This document shows, piece after piece, positions 63,595 through 64,000 of a stretch of 64,000 bases of DNA. Made by a program: the position numbers and the translations under genes. Positions within the stretch are counted from its first letter, which is position 1, and each line of letters starts with the position of its first letter. Source of the DNA: Marinicellulosiphila megalodicopiae (GTDB lineage: Bacteria > Pseudomonadota > Gammaproteobacteria > Pseudomonadales > Natronospirillaceae). The DNA lies in the NCBI RefSeq assembly GCF_045862395.1, contig NZ_AP023087.1, forward strand, positions 3,224,001 through 3,288,000, given 5' to 3'. The notes under the pieces are model-generated. The model ran no database searches and was not told the DNA's origin. It saw nothing but the letters and a program-made list of their open reading frames with translations.

Positions 63595-64000
63595 CTAATC
63601 TGCAATACTTATATTTTCATTCAATGTTTGTTTATTAAAAAACGTTAAGAGCTTATCATATTTCTCTACAGAAATTTCACACCCGCCCTTGCCTCTTTCG
63701 TTCGAAACATATTTCATATGAGTTATTCTATAATCACACCAATCATTATTTAAATATAACTGAAGGTGATATGTTGATTGAAAACATAACCCCTGCCTAA
63801 CATCACGTTTTATTATCCTTAAATCCCCATTGTATTTATTTATTACAACCTTAAAAATATAAAAAAGTACAATTCCAACCACAATTAAATGGACACAATC
63901 CATTGTAAACATAATATCAACCAAAAAGTTAACTATATAAAAAAACATAAATATTAATGCATAAACAATAAGCATACCATCGCTTTTACTCCCGAAAAAT
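63595..64000 (-). CDS. Membrane protein of unknown function, second paralogue, 5' end beyond the window
   Basis: At least 134 residues. The frame stays open to the window edge, and the residues before the Met at 63975 (FGSKSDG) align with FKSKNDG in the neighbouring paralogue, so the gene continues leftward-transcribed from outside the window. It has two membrane helices, then GDLRIIKRDVRQGLCFQSTYHLQ, matching GELRIIHRNIKQGL in 62438-63469. Function unknown. A 125-bp gap separates the pair. Confidence 0.6.
   Translation of the reverse strand, partial: FFGSKSDGMLIVYALIFMFFYIVNFLVDIMFTMDCVHLIVVGIVLFYIFKVVINKYNGDLRIIKRDVRQGLCFQSTYHLQLYLNNDWCDYRITHMKYVSNERGKGGCEISVEKYDKLLTFFNKQTLNENISIAD

Overview
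The window is 64 kb of AT-rich DNA from a free-living, probably marine, gammaproteobacterium. The evidence is a tolQRAB-pal-cpoB cluster preceded by ruvCAB and ybgC, a leuCDB-asd block with a divergent LysR gene, methyl-accepting chemotaxis proteins, many lipoproteins with PKD/K319L-like and carbohydrate-binding domains, and a LexA box of the classical gammaproteobacterial type before ruvC. The sequence does not settle the genus. No rRNA, tRNA, CRISPR array, intact insertion sequence or prophage was seen.

Layout. 0-4 kb: a secreted CBM2-type protein, a hairpin-rich 144-bp intergenic element, two small membrane-anchored unknowns and a Bax-like glucosaminidase lipoprotein. 4-7 kb: three cobalamin genes (cobJ, cobM, cobW), separated by palindromic repeats. 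7-14.6 kb: one gene for a 2455-residue repeat lipoprotein. 15-18 kb: a TlpA-like thioredoxin, a HIT protein, a polytopic membrane protein and a LysR regulator. 18-22.6 kb: leuC, leuD, leuB and asd. 22.7-28.3 kb: a chemoreceptor, two DUF1566 proteins, a DUF3530 protein and an FKBP lipoprotein with a doubled N-terminal domain. 28.4-37.8 kb: two tandem copies of a cassette made of a large DUF1587/1595/1592/1588/1585 cytochrome-c-like lipoprotein and a Tat-exported DUF1552 protein. 38-46.4 kb: queC, cpoB, pal, tolBARQ, ybgC and ruvBAC, all leftward. 46.5-52.7 kb: a phosphatase-like protein lacking its catalytic Cys, a small flagellar-rod-like protein with a CJM1_0395-type metalloprotease, a chemoreceptor divergent from a free-standing sensor-domain protein, and two unknowns. 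52.7-54.6 kb: an ABC-F ATPase. 54.8-61.6 kb: a leftward operon DUF2169, pentapeptide, pentapeptide, DUF3540, DUF4150 (PAAR-like), transglutaminase. 62.4-64 kb: two paralogous membrane proteins, the second cut by the window edge.

How the genes work together. The Tol-Pal genes form the envelope-constriction machine, and RuvABC resolves Holliday junctions. leuCDB carries out the isopropylmalate steps of leucine synthesis, and asd feeds the aspartate family of amino acids. The two cassettes at 28-38 kb look like an exported module of unknown function: a Tat substrate plus a haem-bearing outer-membrane lipoprotein with a malectin-like domain. The most interesting system is the six-gene set at 54.8-61.6 kb. 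Its members resemble type VI secretion loading and tip accessories (DUF2169 adaptor, PAAR-like DUF4150), but no VgrG or T6SS structural gene is present here, and a transglutaminase sits where cargo would be expected.
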